A stretch of 64,000 nucleotides of DNA. It comes from Paracamarosporium sp. OC-R06-R3. Taxonomy: Eukaryota > Ascomycota > Dothideomycetes > Pleosporales > Didymosphaeriaceae. The DNA lies in contig JACVRA010000153.1 in NCBI GenBank assembly GCA_019828545.1, forward strand, positions 186,001 to 250,000, given 5' to 3'. A program made the position numbers and the translations under genes. Shown piece after piece: positions 46,646 through 57,598 of the stretch. Below the pieces are notes generated by a model, which worked only from the letters and a program-made list of their open reading frames with translations, had not been told where the DNA came from and searched no databases. Every line of letters begins with the position of its first letter. Positions within the stretch are counted from its first letter, which is position 1.

Positions 46646-46849
46646 AGATACGAGGCTGAACGATCGTCCAGGGACCCCAAGAAGATGAAGCCACAGCCCC
46701 CGCCCAGCGCTGGATACGCACCACAGCCCATCTCGGGGCAGGCACTCACTCTTCCACCTGTATCTACTCAAGCGCATGGCTTGTATCACAGCCAGGGACC
46801 GCAGCTACCTCCTATCCAGTTCAGTCAAGCCCCGCTCAAAAAGCCTTGA
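46646..46849 (+). other. In-frame coding continuation after the TF stop codon
   Basis: Reading on in the same frame after the TAA at 46643-46645 gives 67 residues before TGA at 46847-46849. They include RYEAERSSRDPKKMKPQ, PISGQALTLPPVSTQAHGLY and a basic end QAPLKKP. Pro/Gln/Ser content and C-ending codons match the upstream C-terminus. Either the TAA is a nonsense change relative to related genes, or a 30-base stretch bounded by GTAAAG and TCCAG is removed. A 30-base intron would be unusually short. The downstream sequence looks conserved rather than random. Confidence 0.5.
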
Positions 46850-49709
46850 ACGATGTGAGGCGCAGTCGTTGCATGGCACATACACTAGCCTCGGGCTGTG
46901 AATGGCGACGAATGAACACGCTTGTTCGACTTATCTCACCTTATACACAATACTATTACGACATGAACGACCCTCCGATTTACGCATAGCATGTGGCTTT
47001 ATTGCTTTCCGCGCCGCAACGTAAGACCTTAGCCGTCTTAATGTCATTTTAATGAATCGCGTCAACCTTGGATATCACGATTCACGATCGGTTCCCACGT
47101 TCCCCTATACCCCCCGCTGCAGCCTTGTACACCGAATGGCTGTTCGCACCCTGGGACTGGATATGACCGAAGGCAGCATGACGTAGCCCATTGGCTACGA
47201 TGGCGTCACTTGTTTGTTTTCATTTGACTTCTCTTTTGTTCTATCTCTTTTACCTTGTATTTTATACTTGTCGGGCGCAGTGTGACGAAACTTGCGTCGA
47301 CCGTAGCCTCCATGGTGTCCAAAAACAGTTTTCTCGTTGCGCTTACGGTGGTATTGAAATTCACGGTGTGGCATACTCTTTGGCATACGTTACAATCGGC
47401 GGACGCGATGGCGCGCGTAGAGTTTCCAGCTTTGGCAATTGCAGAGCGGACAATAAATGTATGGATGTCTCAGTCTGATTGGTATTTTTAGAGGCCTGCG
47501 TAGCCATAGCTGAAGGGTGAGGTGAGCCAGCTCAAAAAGGCTGAACGCAAATGTGGCGGGAGAAACAAATCAGGCAATGCAAAGATGTCACAGGTATCTG
47601 GCTCTAAACCGGTGAATGCACGTGAACACGCTGGAAGCTTGCGAAGTGAGATATCGTCTAGGCATCGAGAAGTGCCTCCACCCATTTCTCTACGACGCAG
47701 GAATCGAAGCAATACCAAGCAACTGTGACATCAAGGGCGAGCACGGTACAAGGGTTAATAAGGTTGTCTGCTTCTGGACTGGTCTAGATCGCTACGGTAG
47801 GACAGGTGTGCTCTGCGCGACCCTGGCCACATGTATGCCTCCCCATTACCGGTATCTGTAGCGCAGCGCACGCTTCCACGTACGGTACGGGGGCGGCACG
47901 TTGCCCTCGATCGAGATGTTGTTCCTGGCCCCGAGCTCAAAATAGAATCCCAGCGTACAGTACACGCTCCATGGCCACGCACGGCCAATCATCAGCCGTC
48001 GCGAGGCGGTCGCTTGGATAGACAGGAACGGCTGTGATGGGTGGGTTGTGCGTTGGCCTGTCCGCAGGTCTGTTACGTTATGGATTTTGACGTGCCGTGG
48101 TGCGAGTGCGATTGCGAACGAAGCTGTTGTTGGGCGAGGCCGTCGTCGGTGTGGGAGGAGGGCAGGGCAGGGCAGGGCACGGTAGCAGCACGGCCACCGC
48201 CTATCTCGACCCTCATCACATCTCTTCAATCAACCTCCTCTGGTTATTTCCCAGTAATCAATCAAGCGGGATCCTGCGAGGGACTTCCCCTTTGCGGCCA
48301 CGGCTCCGTTTGCGCCATTACCAGCGCAAAACCGTACTGACTATCACGCCCTTGTTTCGACAAAGTCTCTGACTTGTAATTCCTCCTAGCACCCCCTAGC
48401 TTCCGGCACCATGCGGTACGTTTCAAAACCACTGTCCTGACCCGCGTATACTTCTCCTTTGCTAAGCTTTCTCTAACGACCGGAAGGTGTAGCGTGCATT
48501 AGCGGCTGGGGAGGAAAGGCCATGGCACGTGTTCGGCTACGGAGGCTAAAAGGGTCGAAATAGCAGCAGCCGTGCTAGGCGGAGTTGGGAAACAAGTGCG
48601 AAAGGGTGATCGACGAGATGCGTTGCGTGCATGTCCGCGACAAATGGCACATGTGGCGGTGCAAACCGGTGAGGAACGGGATCGGCGGCGAGGGTGGCTG
48701 CTGTACTGCCTCGCGGTGGAGATGCTAAGACGCTCCAAAACCTGAATTGCTAGCTGGCTGCGTCGAGCAAAGGGAGGCTGGCTGGCTGGATGGCTGGATG
48801 GCTGGGCTGGTGTGCAGCAACTATGCGCTGCGCTGCGCTGCTAAGGCACCGCGCGAGGTTCACAGCAAGGCGTTCCACTGCATATCTCCACAAGGCTACA
48901 TGTGCATCCAGTGGCATAGGCCTGTCGAACCCGTTCCGCAGCCACACATGCCTTTAGCAAACCTGTTAGTCACAGTCCGCTCTCTAATCGCCGCTTGGGT
49001 CCCATTATTCCATCCCTCTTATCGATTCCTCCGCTGCTCCGCTGACTGCCAAGCACCGTCAGACCCCCTTCCCGACACTGTGCACCCGGCTAACGCACTA
49101 GAGTAAAATACGAGGTGAAGCTCGTGCACGGATGCTCCGGGAGCCATGCGTGGGCGGATGGGGCTCGCTTACCCATGCTTAGGCTGCTCAGGGACTCTTG
49201 TTTGGGTTGAGAGTTTGCAATGGGTGTGGGTGTGGGTCGTTGAGGGCCGAGGCTACGACTGACATGTTGAATGGACGTCGGTGTTGGAGACTGCGGATAT
49301 TGCGGATGCCAGTGTGGATACTGAAGTTTGGTGCCGTCATGAACTCCAGCTTTGCTGTGCCGGCTTGATTCGTGCACGTCTACGGGAGCCCTGACTTCGA
49401 CTACGGATGTGGATGCTGGTTAGTTTTGCGGTGCCGTGTCGACTCGCGGAACCGTCGGGGAACGATGCAAGTTCTTGACACAGTCTTGAATAGGTTTGCT
49501 AACAGTAACCTGCACTACCTACGGTATATCCTGACGTTGATCCTCGGCTCTGCGGACGAAAGGAAAAGAATCATCGTAATGCCAGAGTCCTACACCGACT
49601 TGTAAAACCGTCCTTTGATAAGGAATGTTGGGGCGTATGAAGATGACGGTGTGTTTAGTAAAAGCGTCGGCATAGGCCAGCACATCTCCTCTATAGCTCT
49701 TCACCATCT
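46850..49709. other. Intergenic, no supported gene
   Basis: About 2.9 kb. The ORFs here overlap on several frames and show no family pattern. A GCTGG/GGAT tandem repeat is at 48774-48810 and a GGGCA repeat near 48160-48180. A possible start ATGCG|GTACGT near 48411 with good context leads nowhere convincing (see rejected). Confidence 0.45.
48774..48810. repeat. GGCT/GGAT short tandem repeat
   Basis: GGCTGGCTGGCTGGATGGCTGG-type 4-base units run for about 36 bases. The unit drifts between GGCT and GGAT. Confidence 0.75.
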
Positions 49710-51032
49710 TCACCACTTTCTAGCAATATCTCTTCCCCCGATCTTGTTGAAGAACCAGCTAATCCCGATCATCAGCGTCCGCCTCCAACTTCTCGGCCAG
49801 TGGTAGATACTCCCACTCCTCCACGCCAACCACGCCGACTGCCCCGTCCATTCCCCCTTCCCGCCAATGACGCCATCATGTTGACCTAGATAGGCAATGT
49901 TGGGCCGTTGTTTGTATTCAAAAGGTTTCGCTGGCTCGTCGGCGTGGTTGAGCTCCATGGCAAGATAGTTCGCTTTCTGCACTGCTACCTCAGCGAGCGT
50001 AGGCAATGTGTATCCTTCAACATCTGCCGAGTCACCAAGAGCGTAGACGTTCTCGATGATTTGGTCTTTTGGATCGAAGACTCTGAGTCGTCGATCAGTT
50101 GCGATGCGTTGCAACTTTCCGGCCTTCTTGACGTCCAGCTTTGAGACCAGTGGATTGGTGCCGTTCCCAGTGGCCCAGATGAGCATGCCATAGCGTACTT
50201 CACCGTGCTCTTTCGTCCAGATGGCACCAGCATCGACCTTCTCGATGTGGCTGCTCGTCCTCACTTCTACACCTCGCCCTTCCAGCTTCTGCGCTGCGTA
50301 CTCTCCGAGCCGCTTGTCAAAGGTACTCAACAGCGCGGGTGCAACATCATGGATCTCAATGGTAACCTTGCCGTCTAGGTGCGGATATATGTGCCGCATT
50401 TCATGGTCCCAGAGGTCGAATAGCTCCGCCGTTGCTTCAATCCCAATAGCGCCGCCGCCTACGATAAGGATACGCAGCATATCACGCTGCTGTGTCTCGG
50501 TCAAACCGGGGGTCGAAGCTGCATCAAGCATATCTAGTATACGCTGCTGGATTCTCCGCGCATCTTCCGTGGTCCTGAGGAAGATGGCATGCTCCAGTGC
50601 GCCAGGGGTTCCGAAGGTTTGTACATCGCATCCTGGCGCGAGGACGAGCTTGTCGTACTTGAGCTTGAAGGGGTCTGCGTCTTTCAGGCGTTCTCCGGCT
50701 ATGTCGCCAATGGCCGGCCTGCAGTCGAGCGTTTGCGAATCGAAGTCAATGTTCTCCACACAAGCCTTGTAGTAAGAGAGGCCGGGCAGTTTATTACGGC
50801 GACGGACCGGCTCTTCTGCCAGACGGAAGTTGAACATGCCTGCTGCTGCGCTGGCAAGCAGAGGTGTGTATTGAATCGTCCGCGTAGGCGATATGACTGC
50901 GACATTGTACTTTGCAACCGACAGCGCATGAGCAATCGTGAAGCCGCCCCATCCACTGCCGACAATCGCGATAGTAGGTTTGGATGCCATTTCGGAGGAT
51001 GCACCAAGAGTGTCGAACTGGTTCGTATTCAT
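49710..51032 (-). CDS. Type II NADH dehydrogenase-like FAD oxidoreductase
   Basis: Single exon, 440 aa from ATG 51032, or 426 aa from the in-frame ATG at 50990 (MASKPT). The N-terminal FAD-binding loop is IVGSGWGGFTIAHAL (GSGWGG at residues 25-30). It is followed by SPTRTIQYTPLLASAAAGMF and EEPVRRRNKLPG, a layout typical of NDH-2. The NAD(P)H loop is ILIVGGGAIGIEATAEL (GGGAIG at 192-197), and the second FAD contact is ENVYALGDSADVEG near residue 340. The C-terminus ends in WLAWRSGSIYHWPRSWRRT and GRDIARKW, the amphipathic membrane-anchor type end of NDH-2. It would oxidise NAD(P)H and pass electrons to quinone without pumping protons. I see no EF-hand insert and no clear mitochondrial presequence. 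Confidence 0.87.
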   Translation of the reverse strand: MNTNQFDTLGASSEMASKPTIAIVGSGWGGFTIAHALSVAKYNVAVISPTRTIQYTPLLASAAAGMFNFRLAEEPVRRRNKLPGLSYYKACVENIDFDSQTLDCRPAIGDIAGERLKDADPFKLKYDKLVLAPGCDVQTFGTPGALEHAIFLRTTEDARRIQQRILDMLDAASTPGLTETQQRDMLRILIVGGGAIGIEATAELFDLWDHEMRHIYPHLDGKVTIEIHDVAPALLSTFDKRLGEYAAQKLEGRGVEVRTSSHIEKVDAGAIWTKEHGEVRYGMLIWATGNGTNPLVSKLDVKKAGKLQRIATDRRLRVFDPKDQIIENVYALGDSADVEGYTLPTLAEVAVQKANYLAMELNHADEPAKPFEYKQRPNIAYLGQHDGVIGGKGEWTGQSAWLAWRSGSIYHWPRSWRRTLMIGISWFFNKIGGRDIARKW

Positions 51033-51765
51033 CTCGAAAGGATTCCTTATTTACCTTGCACACATGTCCATGTGCCGCTCATATTTACGTTGCTGCAAGG
51101 GTTGTTTGACGTCACGATCTAGTGGAGCTATTGGACAAGGGTAAATCCAGGTGTATCGCAGAGAGCTGTGAGAGTTCGCCGAGCTACCGCCGAGTGTTCT
51201 TCTAAATCCGAATTTCTAACTCACACGTCTGAGCCCTTTGAATGAGAGTCAGGAGAAGCAGTATTTTCAAAAGCTATCAATGTAATCAGTCTGTCGCTCA
51301 TAGTGACCTACGTTCTCGCGTTGGATTGGAATGCCGCCGTTGATTTCATACATGCATCATACTACACTTTTCGCAATATGCGGGGCTTTGTCAAATTGAT
51401 TCAAAGGCCTAGGAGGTTTATGATGCCCTCCATCATTCATGTATGACTTTGAGTCATCGAAGGTGCAAGAAACATAAATGTTCTAATGCAGACAATTGCC
51501 AGGAGATCTGTGGTAGGTCTACATAGATGACCTAGAAGACAAATAAACATGCCTAATTCCGAGCAAGAACCGAGCCCATGGAGTTGAAGATGAAGTGTGA
51601 GTAGCCAGACATTGCGTCACTTGAGGCATCCTCCGTTTCCGAAATCTCGGAACCTTTCCGACCGCGTACTTCGGCCCGACATCAACCCCGGCGCCAGCGA
51701 GCCAGACTCCACCGCCGCGACAACTCACCTTCGCTTTCAACATCCCGTTGGAACATCCCAGAACC
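51033..51765. promoter_or_regulatory. Divergent promoter region of the NDH2-like and UCH37-like genes
   Basis: The start codons of two divergent genes are 733 bases apart. No TATA box or other gene stands out. Confidence 0.5.
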
Positions 51766-52876
51766 ATGTCCGGCGGTTGGAACACCATCGAGAGCGATGC
51801 AGTACGCTTTTGTTCTCTTTTCGCTATTTGTACGAGCTGACAAATCCATAGGGCGTCTTCACGTACCTCATCGAGAAGCTCGGCGTCAAGGACGTACAGT
51901 TCGAAGAGCTCCTGACCTTGGAATCCGACGAACTCAAACGCCTCGGCAAGATCTATGGTCTCATCTTCCTCTTCAAATACCCTACCGGCGAGGCGCGGTC
52001 CGACACACCAAAAGATGGCAGCTTCGATCACAACGCGGCGAATAATATCTTCTTTGCCGCGCAGACAATACAAAACGCATGCGGGACGCAGGCGCTACTG
52101 AGCGTGCTCCTGAACAAGGACGACGAGGTGCAGATAGGCAAAGAACTGAAGGACTTCAAGGAATTCACACAGGAGTTCCCGCCGGAGGTGAGCATGTGTG
52201 GCGATCATGGGTTGGAGGGGTAAATGCTGATGCCTGCACGCACAGTTCCGGGGCGAAACACTCTCAAACTCAGATGTTATCCGCGAAGTACACAACTCGT
52301 TCGCGCGGTCCTCACCTTTTATAGATGAGACGCAGCGGACTGCCACAGAAGACGACGACGTCTTCCACTTCATCGCGTGCGCTTACCCCGCTATTCACGC
52401 TACACGAGTAAACATATTGACATGCAATGTCTAGATACACCTCAATAAACAACACCCTCTACGAACTCGACGGCCTGCAGCCCGCCCCCATTTCCCACGG
52501 CCCATGCACCCCACAAAATTTCCCCGACGTCGTAGTCCCCGTCCTTCAGCGCCGCATCGGCCGCTACCCTGCAGGCGAAATCCACTTCAACCTGCTCGCT
52601 TGTGTGCAAGACCTACGAATTCGCGCACGCGAGATTGGCGACCAGGAGGCGCTTGAGGAGCAAGAGGATAAGCGGAACGAGTGGTTATGGGAGAATTCTC
52701 TGCGGCGGCACAACTTCGTAGGGTTCATCGGCGAGCTGATGAAGGGTGTTGTGAAGGCGAAACTAGTGCAAGGCGACAGCGCGTATGAGAAGTGGATTGA
52801 GGATAGTAAGACGAAGACAAGGAATAGGATGGAGGACAAGAGAAAGAAGGGGATCGCGAGTGACGGGATTGATTGA
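51766..52876 (+). CDS. Ubiquitin C-terminal hydrolase, UCH37/UCHL5-like (peptidase C12)
   Basis: Exons 51766-51801, 51852-52187, 52246-52376 and 52435-52876 encode 314 aa. The active site is complete. Gln is replaced by the usual region LIFLFKYPTGEA, Cys89 is in QTIQNACGTQALLSVLL, His165 in DDVFHFIAY and Asp180 in LYELDGLQP. Human UCHL5 has Cys88, His164 and Asp179, so the numbering is almost identical. The C-terminal helical extension (SLRRHNFVGFIGELMKGVVK, then KTKTRNRMEDKRKKG) corresponds to the UCH37 tail that docks on the proteasome receptor Rpn13. The enzyme trims ubiquitin chains at the 19S regulatory particle and, in animals, works with INO80. In fission yeast the homologue is Uch2. 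The first exon is just 12 codons; the third intron starts with GTGCGC. Confidence 0.95.
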
Positions 52877-53563
52877 GGTGGAGAGGGATGTTGGTGGTGG
52901 ATGAATAATGTGTAAAGAAGAGTACGGCAGCATCAACGCAGAAGTTGGGTAGTGACTTCGCGTACGAAATCAACGATACCTTGGTAACCTATCCATTTAT
53001 GGATTGATGAGGCACTGAGCCGTCTGAAGACAACTTAATCACATCGTGGCTCGACTCATCCCTAGTAATTGGACACCAAGAACTGATTTTGCCAGCTTCA
53101 CATTCAAGTATGGCAAGACGGGAGCAAGGCATGCACAATCAAGGAATCATGAGTATTGTATATCTAAACTATCTAATGACAGCCAGAGCCCGTCCCACTG
53201 CAGATCTTGGCTCGTACGCAGAAAGATATCGCTATGCTAATCATGCTCAAGCTTCGGCCCTAACTCCACGCTATGACAACGCACTGACGCTACATGGGTA
53301 CAAATGAAAGACATGAACAAATTGTGGCTGTGTGCGTTATTTCGTAAGGGGTTGTAAGTCGTGATAAGGAAGGGGGTTCGGAGCATTACTCGTTTCAATT
53401 ATTTAGTGGATGGCTGGGAACCGGTGAGGGAAGGCAAACGTTGGGGTCTTAGAGATGCGCGATTTTGTCGATGCCAATGGTGCCTTGCGAGGCAGATCTC
53501 GTAGCGACTGAAGAGGAAGTGTTTGTGCTTCGCCTCAACGAAGAACACTATGCCATCGGGGTT
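52877..53563. other. Intergenic between convergent genes
   Basis: 3' sequences of the UCH37-like gene (+) and the coiled-coil protein (-). Nothing else is seen. Confidence 0.55.
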
Positions 53564-56338
53564 TCAGAGCTCATCCCTTTCAGGTGCATCTGGCAAGCCC
53601 TCCTCGGAAAGGATTGGAACCTCGTCGTCATGTGGTGGTACTTCTTCGAATCCTTGCGAGTCTTCATCTTCCGTGGAAGCTTCTGCAGACATCTCGCTGT
53701 TTAGATCTTCGGCTACAGGCAAGGCAGATTCAAGTGGCGCATCGACCTCTTCAGTTCCAGATTGCTCAGCGCCGGCTTCCTCGGCTATGATCAGAGAAGA
53801 CACAGACTCTGCCGGCGCAAAAGAAACTTCGGTTGCAGATAGCTCGACGCTGGGCTCCTCGTCTGTGAGGGAAGAAGGCACGGACTCCGTTGGCGGGGAA
53901 GACTCTTCGGCAGAGGCTGCTTCAGCAGTGGACATGGATGGCTCTGATGCTACGTCGTCTAAGGTCGATTCAAGTGGCACGTCAACCTCTTGAGTGGCAG
54001 ACAGCTCGACACTGGGCTCCTCGATTATAGTGGGAGGAGGAGACACAGACTCTGTTGGCGTGGAAGATTCTTCCACTGAGGCTGCTTCAACAATGGAAGT
54101 GGGTGATTCTGATGCTACGTTTTCCGACGTAGTTTCAGCAGAGATGGACTCATCTGTAGTCGTCGCACCTCCATCTTCGGTCACGGTTTGTTCCGCGAGT
54201 TCCTCCAGTACCTCGTTTGCAAAGCCCATGCTCTCGACACCAAGGCCACTTTCGGGGAGTGGTGCCGTCTCTGCACTTGGCTCTTCCTTTGAAGATTGCG
54301 AGGTACTTGACTCTACTTCTTCGACTGCTATCGAAGTGGATGGTGGCGGCGACATGGTCTCATGAACACTCTCCATTGTCTGCACTTCCGTAACTACTAG
54401 TGTAGAATAGGATGTCGCAGTCATAGTGGCTGTAGACGTGACTACAATTGGATCAATGGGCTCGACAGCGTTATCCAAGGGATTTCCAGCTGCCAGATCA
54501 AATGTCGGTTGACGCAGATCCCAGTTGTGGTTGGAGTTCATTAGCAGAAACACCACGAGAGCTGCCAGTATCAGAATGAAGAAGTTCCGTGAATCCTGAA
54601 GTTGTAGAGCAAAGTAATTCCTTAGCAACGTGCCAAGCGGAATCTCTTCGATGCGTGGTCTACGAGACCGTGAGCGAGCTCGGTGCCGGGATCGACTGCG
54701 TGACCGTGACGAGATGTGAGGCATTTGAAGTATAGGAGGTGCCTGCGCTGCCGCTTTCTCACGTTCAGCCTTCAACGCATCTTCCATTGCACGGAATCGT
54801 TCAGCGACGCAGTTGGCCTCCGCGAGTGCTTGAGCCTCAAATTCAAGTCGGATAGCTTCTTTTGCTTCTTCAATCTTCTCATTGAGGGTTTCTTCCAGCT
54901 TTCTTTTCTCTGCGGCTTCTTCCTCCAGCTTCATCTGCAGAACAGCTGCTTCTACCTCAATTTTCTTCTGTAGCTCAACTTCTTCTAACCTTCGCTTTGT
55001 TTCTGCCTCCTCTTCGAGCTTCTTCTGCAAGGCAGCTTCTTCGTCAATATGACGCTGCAACTCGGCTGCGTACAGTGCCTTTCTCTTCGCGGCTTCTTGT
55101 TCTTGCTCCAGCCTCTTATCTAATGTCTTTCTGACTTCGTGCGGGGTCCACGGCGAAATTTCTACGTCGCATCTCTCCATCTCACTCCAGGCTGCTGTCC
55201 AAGCCCCAGCGCGCATCAGGCCATTGGCTGCGTAAATCTTGATGTCCCACCTCTTCGTACCTGCACCGACACCGTGGCCCGGCTTTTTCACCTGCCGATG
55301 GCAGTCCATACACATTCCTGCATCGTCAGAATTGGGTGTGGGGTACCTGAATTCAGGATCCTCTTCGACAGTGACTGTGCCTCCGCTCATACGACTGCCT
55401 CTTCCCGCCAAATCGTCCACTGCATTTCCATGCTCTTCATCCTCTTCTGGAATTCCTTCGTCATCTGAATCAGGTGCAACGAAGTGCCCACATTTAAGCA
55501 GGCGCGGCGTTCTTAGCTCGAGACTCTCCAATATCCGTTCTTCAAGCACATCGTATTCGTCTCTCGGATGCTGGATCAAAAGGCCTCGCCGCATCAGCAC
55601 GATATCTTGGAGCTTCTCTTCCAGGACCTTGTAGTTTTCCACAAGCCATTCCGGCATGATCTTGACCATGATTTCAGGCGTGTAGGGCATTTGCATGGGC
55701 AAGATTGTAACATGGAGCAGCACTAGCGGCAATGGCTGCGGGGTTGCACTGGGCCGCGGACTTTGTTGCGCTTGGTATTCCCTATGCAAGCTCTCCCTGT
55801 GCGACCGTGATCGTCGCGTGCCGGAAGTTGATACAGAATCCGATCTTCCACTCCTGCTAGGTGTTGCAAGCTTATAGCCCTTCATGCGCTCTCGAGAGGT
55901 TTCTGGTGCGAGCAGAGGCGGTGGAGAGGCCATCTGCATGGCCCGTACCGACGATGGGTTGCGGAACGGAGGGCGTTCCTTGCGAGGCGAGTATCGTGAT
56001 TCGAGGGCATTGGCTGGTGGTACTGGTTTGGAGGCTACCGAGATTTCGGATGGAAGCGATGAGACAAAGCTATTTTCAGTCATAGTCGAATCACGACGGG
56101 ATGATGAGAGTAACGATGAACGGGCCGTATACGAGCCATTGTATGGCTCTGGTTCCTCTTGCAGGTCGTCCTCGTACTCAATGCTGGGAATGGCTACATC
56201 AGCTCCCGGTAATGACATCTCGGACGTGAAGGACAGGTCGCCTTCTTCGGATGGCGAAGGAGGCTCCTGGTCTTCCGGATCTTCGTAGATGGCGAAATGC
56301 GTTGCACCCGGCGGGGGTGAGTGGTGGATTGTGGTCAT
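53564..56338 (-). CDS. Large disordered coiled-coil membrane protein, unknown function
   Basis: Single exon of 924 aa from ATG 56338 (the open frame extends further upstream only through non-ATG codons). The N-terminal part is Pro/Ser/Glu-rich (HHSPPPGATHFAIYEDPEDQ) with SRDSTMTENS and SPRKERPPFRNPSS. A more conserved block reads PLPLVLLHVTILPMQMPYTP and MPEWLVENYKVLEEKLQDIV. CxMD and a GRGS linker precede a tract of SR/RS dipeptides, and heptad-rich Glu/Lys/Leu coiled coils cover about 110 residues. A probable TM segment FFILILAALVVFLLMN follows SRSRSRHRARSRSRR. The C-terminal 300 residues are acidic Ser/Thr/Glu-rich repeats. A single late TM helix suggests a tail-oriented nuclear-envelope or ER protein. 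I do not recognise the family. Confidence 0.75.
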   Translation of the reverse strand: MTTIHHSPPPGATHFAIYEDPEDQEPPSPSEEGDLSFTSEMSLPGADVAIPSIEYEDDLQEEPEPYNGSYTARSSLLSSSRRDSTMTENSFVSSLPSEISVASKPVPPANALESRYSPRKERPPFRNPSSVRAMQMASPPPLLAPETSRERMKGYKLATPSRSGRSDSVSTSGTRRSRSHRESLHREYQAQQSPRPSATPQPLPLVLLHVTILPMQMPYTPEIMVKIMPEWLVENYKVLEEKLQDIVLMRRGLLIQHPRDEYDVLEERILESLELRTPRLLKCGHFVAPDSDDEGIPEEDEEHGNAVDDLAGRGSRMSGGTVTVEEDPEFRYPTPNSDDAGMCMDCHRQVKKPGHGVGAGTKRWDIKIYAANGLMRAGAWTAAWSEMERCDVEISPWTPHEVRKTLDKRLEQEQEAAKRKALYAAELQRHIDEEAALQKKLEEEAETKRRLEEVELQKKIEVEAAVLQMKLEEEAAEKRKLEETLNEKIEEAKEAIRLEFEAQALAEANCVAERFRAMEDALKAEREKAAAQAPPILQMPHISSRSRSRSRHRARSRSRRPRIEEIPLGTLLRNYFALQLQDSRNFFILILAALVVFLLMNSNHNWDLRQPTFDLAAGNPLDNAVEPIDPIVVTSTATMTATSYSTLVVTEVQTMESVHETMSPPPSTSIAVEEVESSTSQSSKEEPSAETAPLPESGLGVESMGFANEVLEELAEQTVTEDGGATTTDESISAETTSENVASESPTSIVEAASVEESSTPTESVSPPPTIIEEPSVELSATQEVDVPLESTLDDVASEPSMSTAEAASAEESSPPTESVPSSLTDEEPSVELSATEVSFAPAESVSSLIIAEEAGAEQSGTEEVDAPLESALPVAEDLNSEMSAEASTEDEDSQGFEEVPPHDDEVPILSEEGLPDAPERDEL
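53790..54110 (-). repeat. Degenerate coding tandem repeat, about 165-bp period
   Basis: Within the gene above, blocks coding for (S)EESSxPTESV...EEPSVELSATE recur with about 165-base spacing. For example, the AGCTCGACRCTGGGCTCCTC stretch occurs at about 53841 and 54003. The copies are clearly diverged at DNA level but keep the acidic Ser/Glu pattern. Confidence 0.7.
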
Positions 56339-57598
56339 GGAATGTTTGTCGCCTGTGCGACGTTCAGCTGTTACACTCGCAGACCCTGAGCGAGCGGGGG
56401 AAAATATAAATGGGTCAATTGCAGACTTCAATTAGTAGTGATTGATGATTTAAGCTGCAAGCCTTGGCCCTAAGACTGCAGTGTGGTTCTTCTGGGCCGG
56501 ACCTGCTGGGTTGTGTTGTTGTTGTCGGTGAAACGATCTGCCGGCGTTGGATGGGCAACTTGGGTTTAGTGGTGAATGGTCTCGCCCCACCGCACGCTAG
56601 ACAGCTCATCACCGCCATACCAGCCCCCCGTGTTATTGTGGTAGTGCGAAAGTGTTAATGACGATTCTAGCGTGCCTCTGTCCTTAAGAATATAATGATT
56701 AGATGCAGACATAAATACTCTTGACTTTCTGACCATGCAGGTATAAAACTTAAGGAGCTTCCAAACGAATACCGAACGTGCCGAGATGTTACTCGGACTT
56801 AAAAGACAGGATCGGATGGAATGAGAATGCCTGCAAATGCCCTAGACCTTATGATGGAGCTACCTCTTGACAAGTTACTAGGAAACGTACTACCAAATGA
56901 TCAGAATCAATGACCCCGTTCACTCGGCAGTCTTGGTTTGACTATTTCCATGCGTCGTTATACAAGGCTAGCGTGGACTTACAGGCTCGTGGTAAGTTTC
57001 CAGGCGAACTAGTTACGTTCTACACATTGCCAGCCATGTGCCATGCGTTGTACGGTCTTTAGTCGGCCTACGACGGGCGTGTCCTTACTTTATGAGATGT
57101 TATACAGGTTCTCTTGCAGCTCCAGCTCTTCGTCCTCCAAAGCTACACAATCTTCCTCTCTTGCCCTAACAAAAGACCCGCCCTGTAAACATAAACGAAC
57201 CTTAACGCCAACTATTCTGGAGGGGTTGCGATGGCTTGATCGTGCGAATACGGCGGGCGGGCATAGAACATGGACTCGACGCTAAATGCAGGAACGCGTC
57301 CCGGACAGTTGGGGCAGGAGCACAGGACAGCTCGAGACGTCCAAGCTCCCTGACCAGCCACCACCATGTTAACATACTCCCATAGTCCGACGTGAGTGGG
57401 TTTGCACGCTTCGCACGTTGTAATCTTTCGTTCGTTACGTTTCGCTTCTATCCGAGCTTCCCGCACCTTCTCTTCCCGCACACAATCGCAATCGCAATCG
57501 CTCACATCGCAGCTGCCGTTATTTGAGCTCCGCCACTAGCTCCAGGCCTCTTCGCGCGCCCCTCTTTCCAACCACGCATTTACCGGATAACTTTACCC
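56339..57598. other. Intergenic between divergent genes
   Basis: The promoters of the coiled-coil protein (-) and BTB protein (+) lie here. A TATATTTT-like A/T stretch sits at 56401-56410, close upstream of the minus-strand gene. No gene seen. Confidence 0.5.

Noticed and set aside
48400..48570. ATGCG followed by a GTACGT donor in good context, which with an acceptor at CATTAG gives a 21-residue basic peptide (MRGWGGKAMARVRLRRLKGSK)
   Set aside because: It recalls the length and charge of ribosomal protein eL41, but that protein is almost invariant (MRAKWRKKR...) and this does not match it. The splice choice was made only to keep the frame open.
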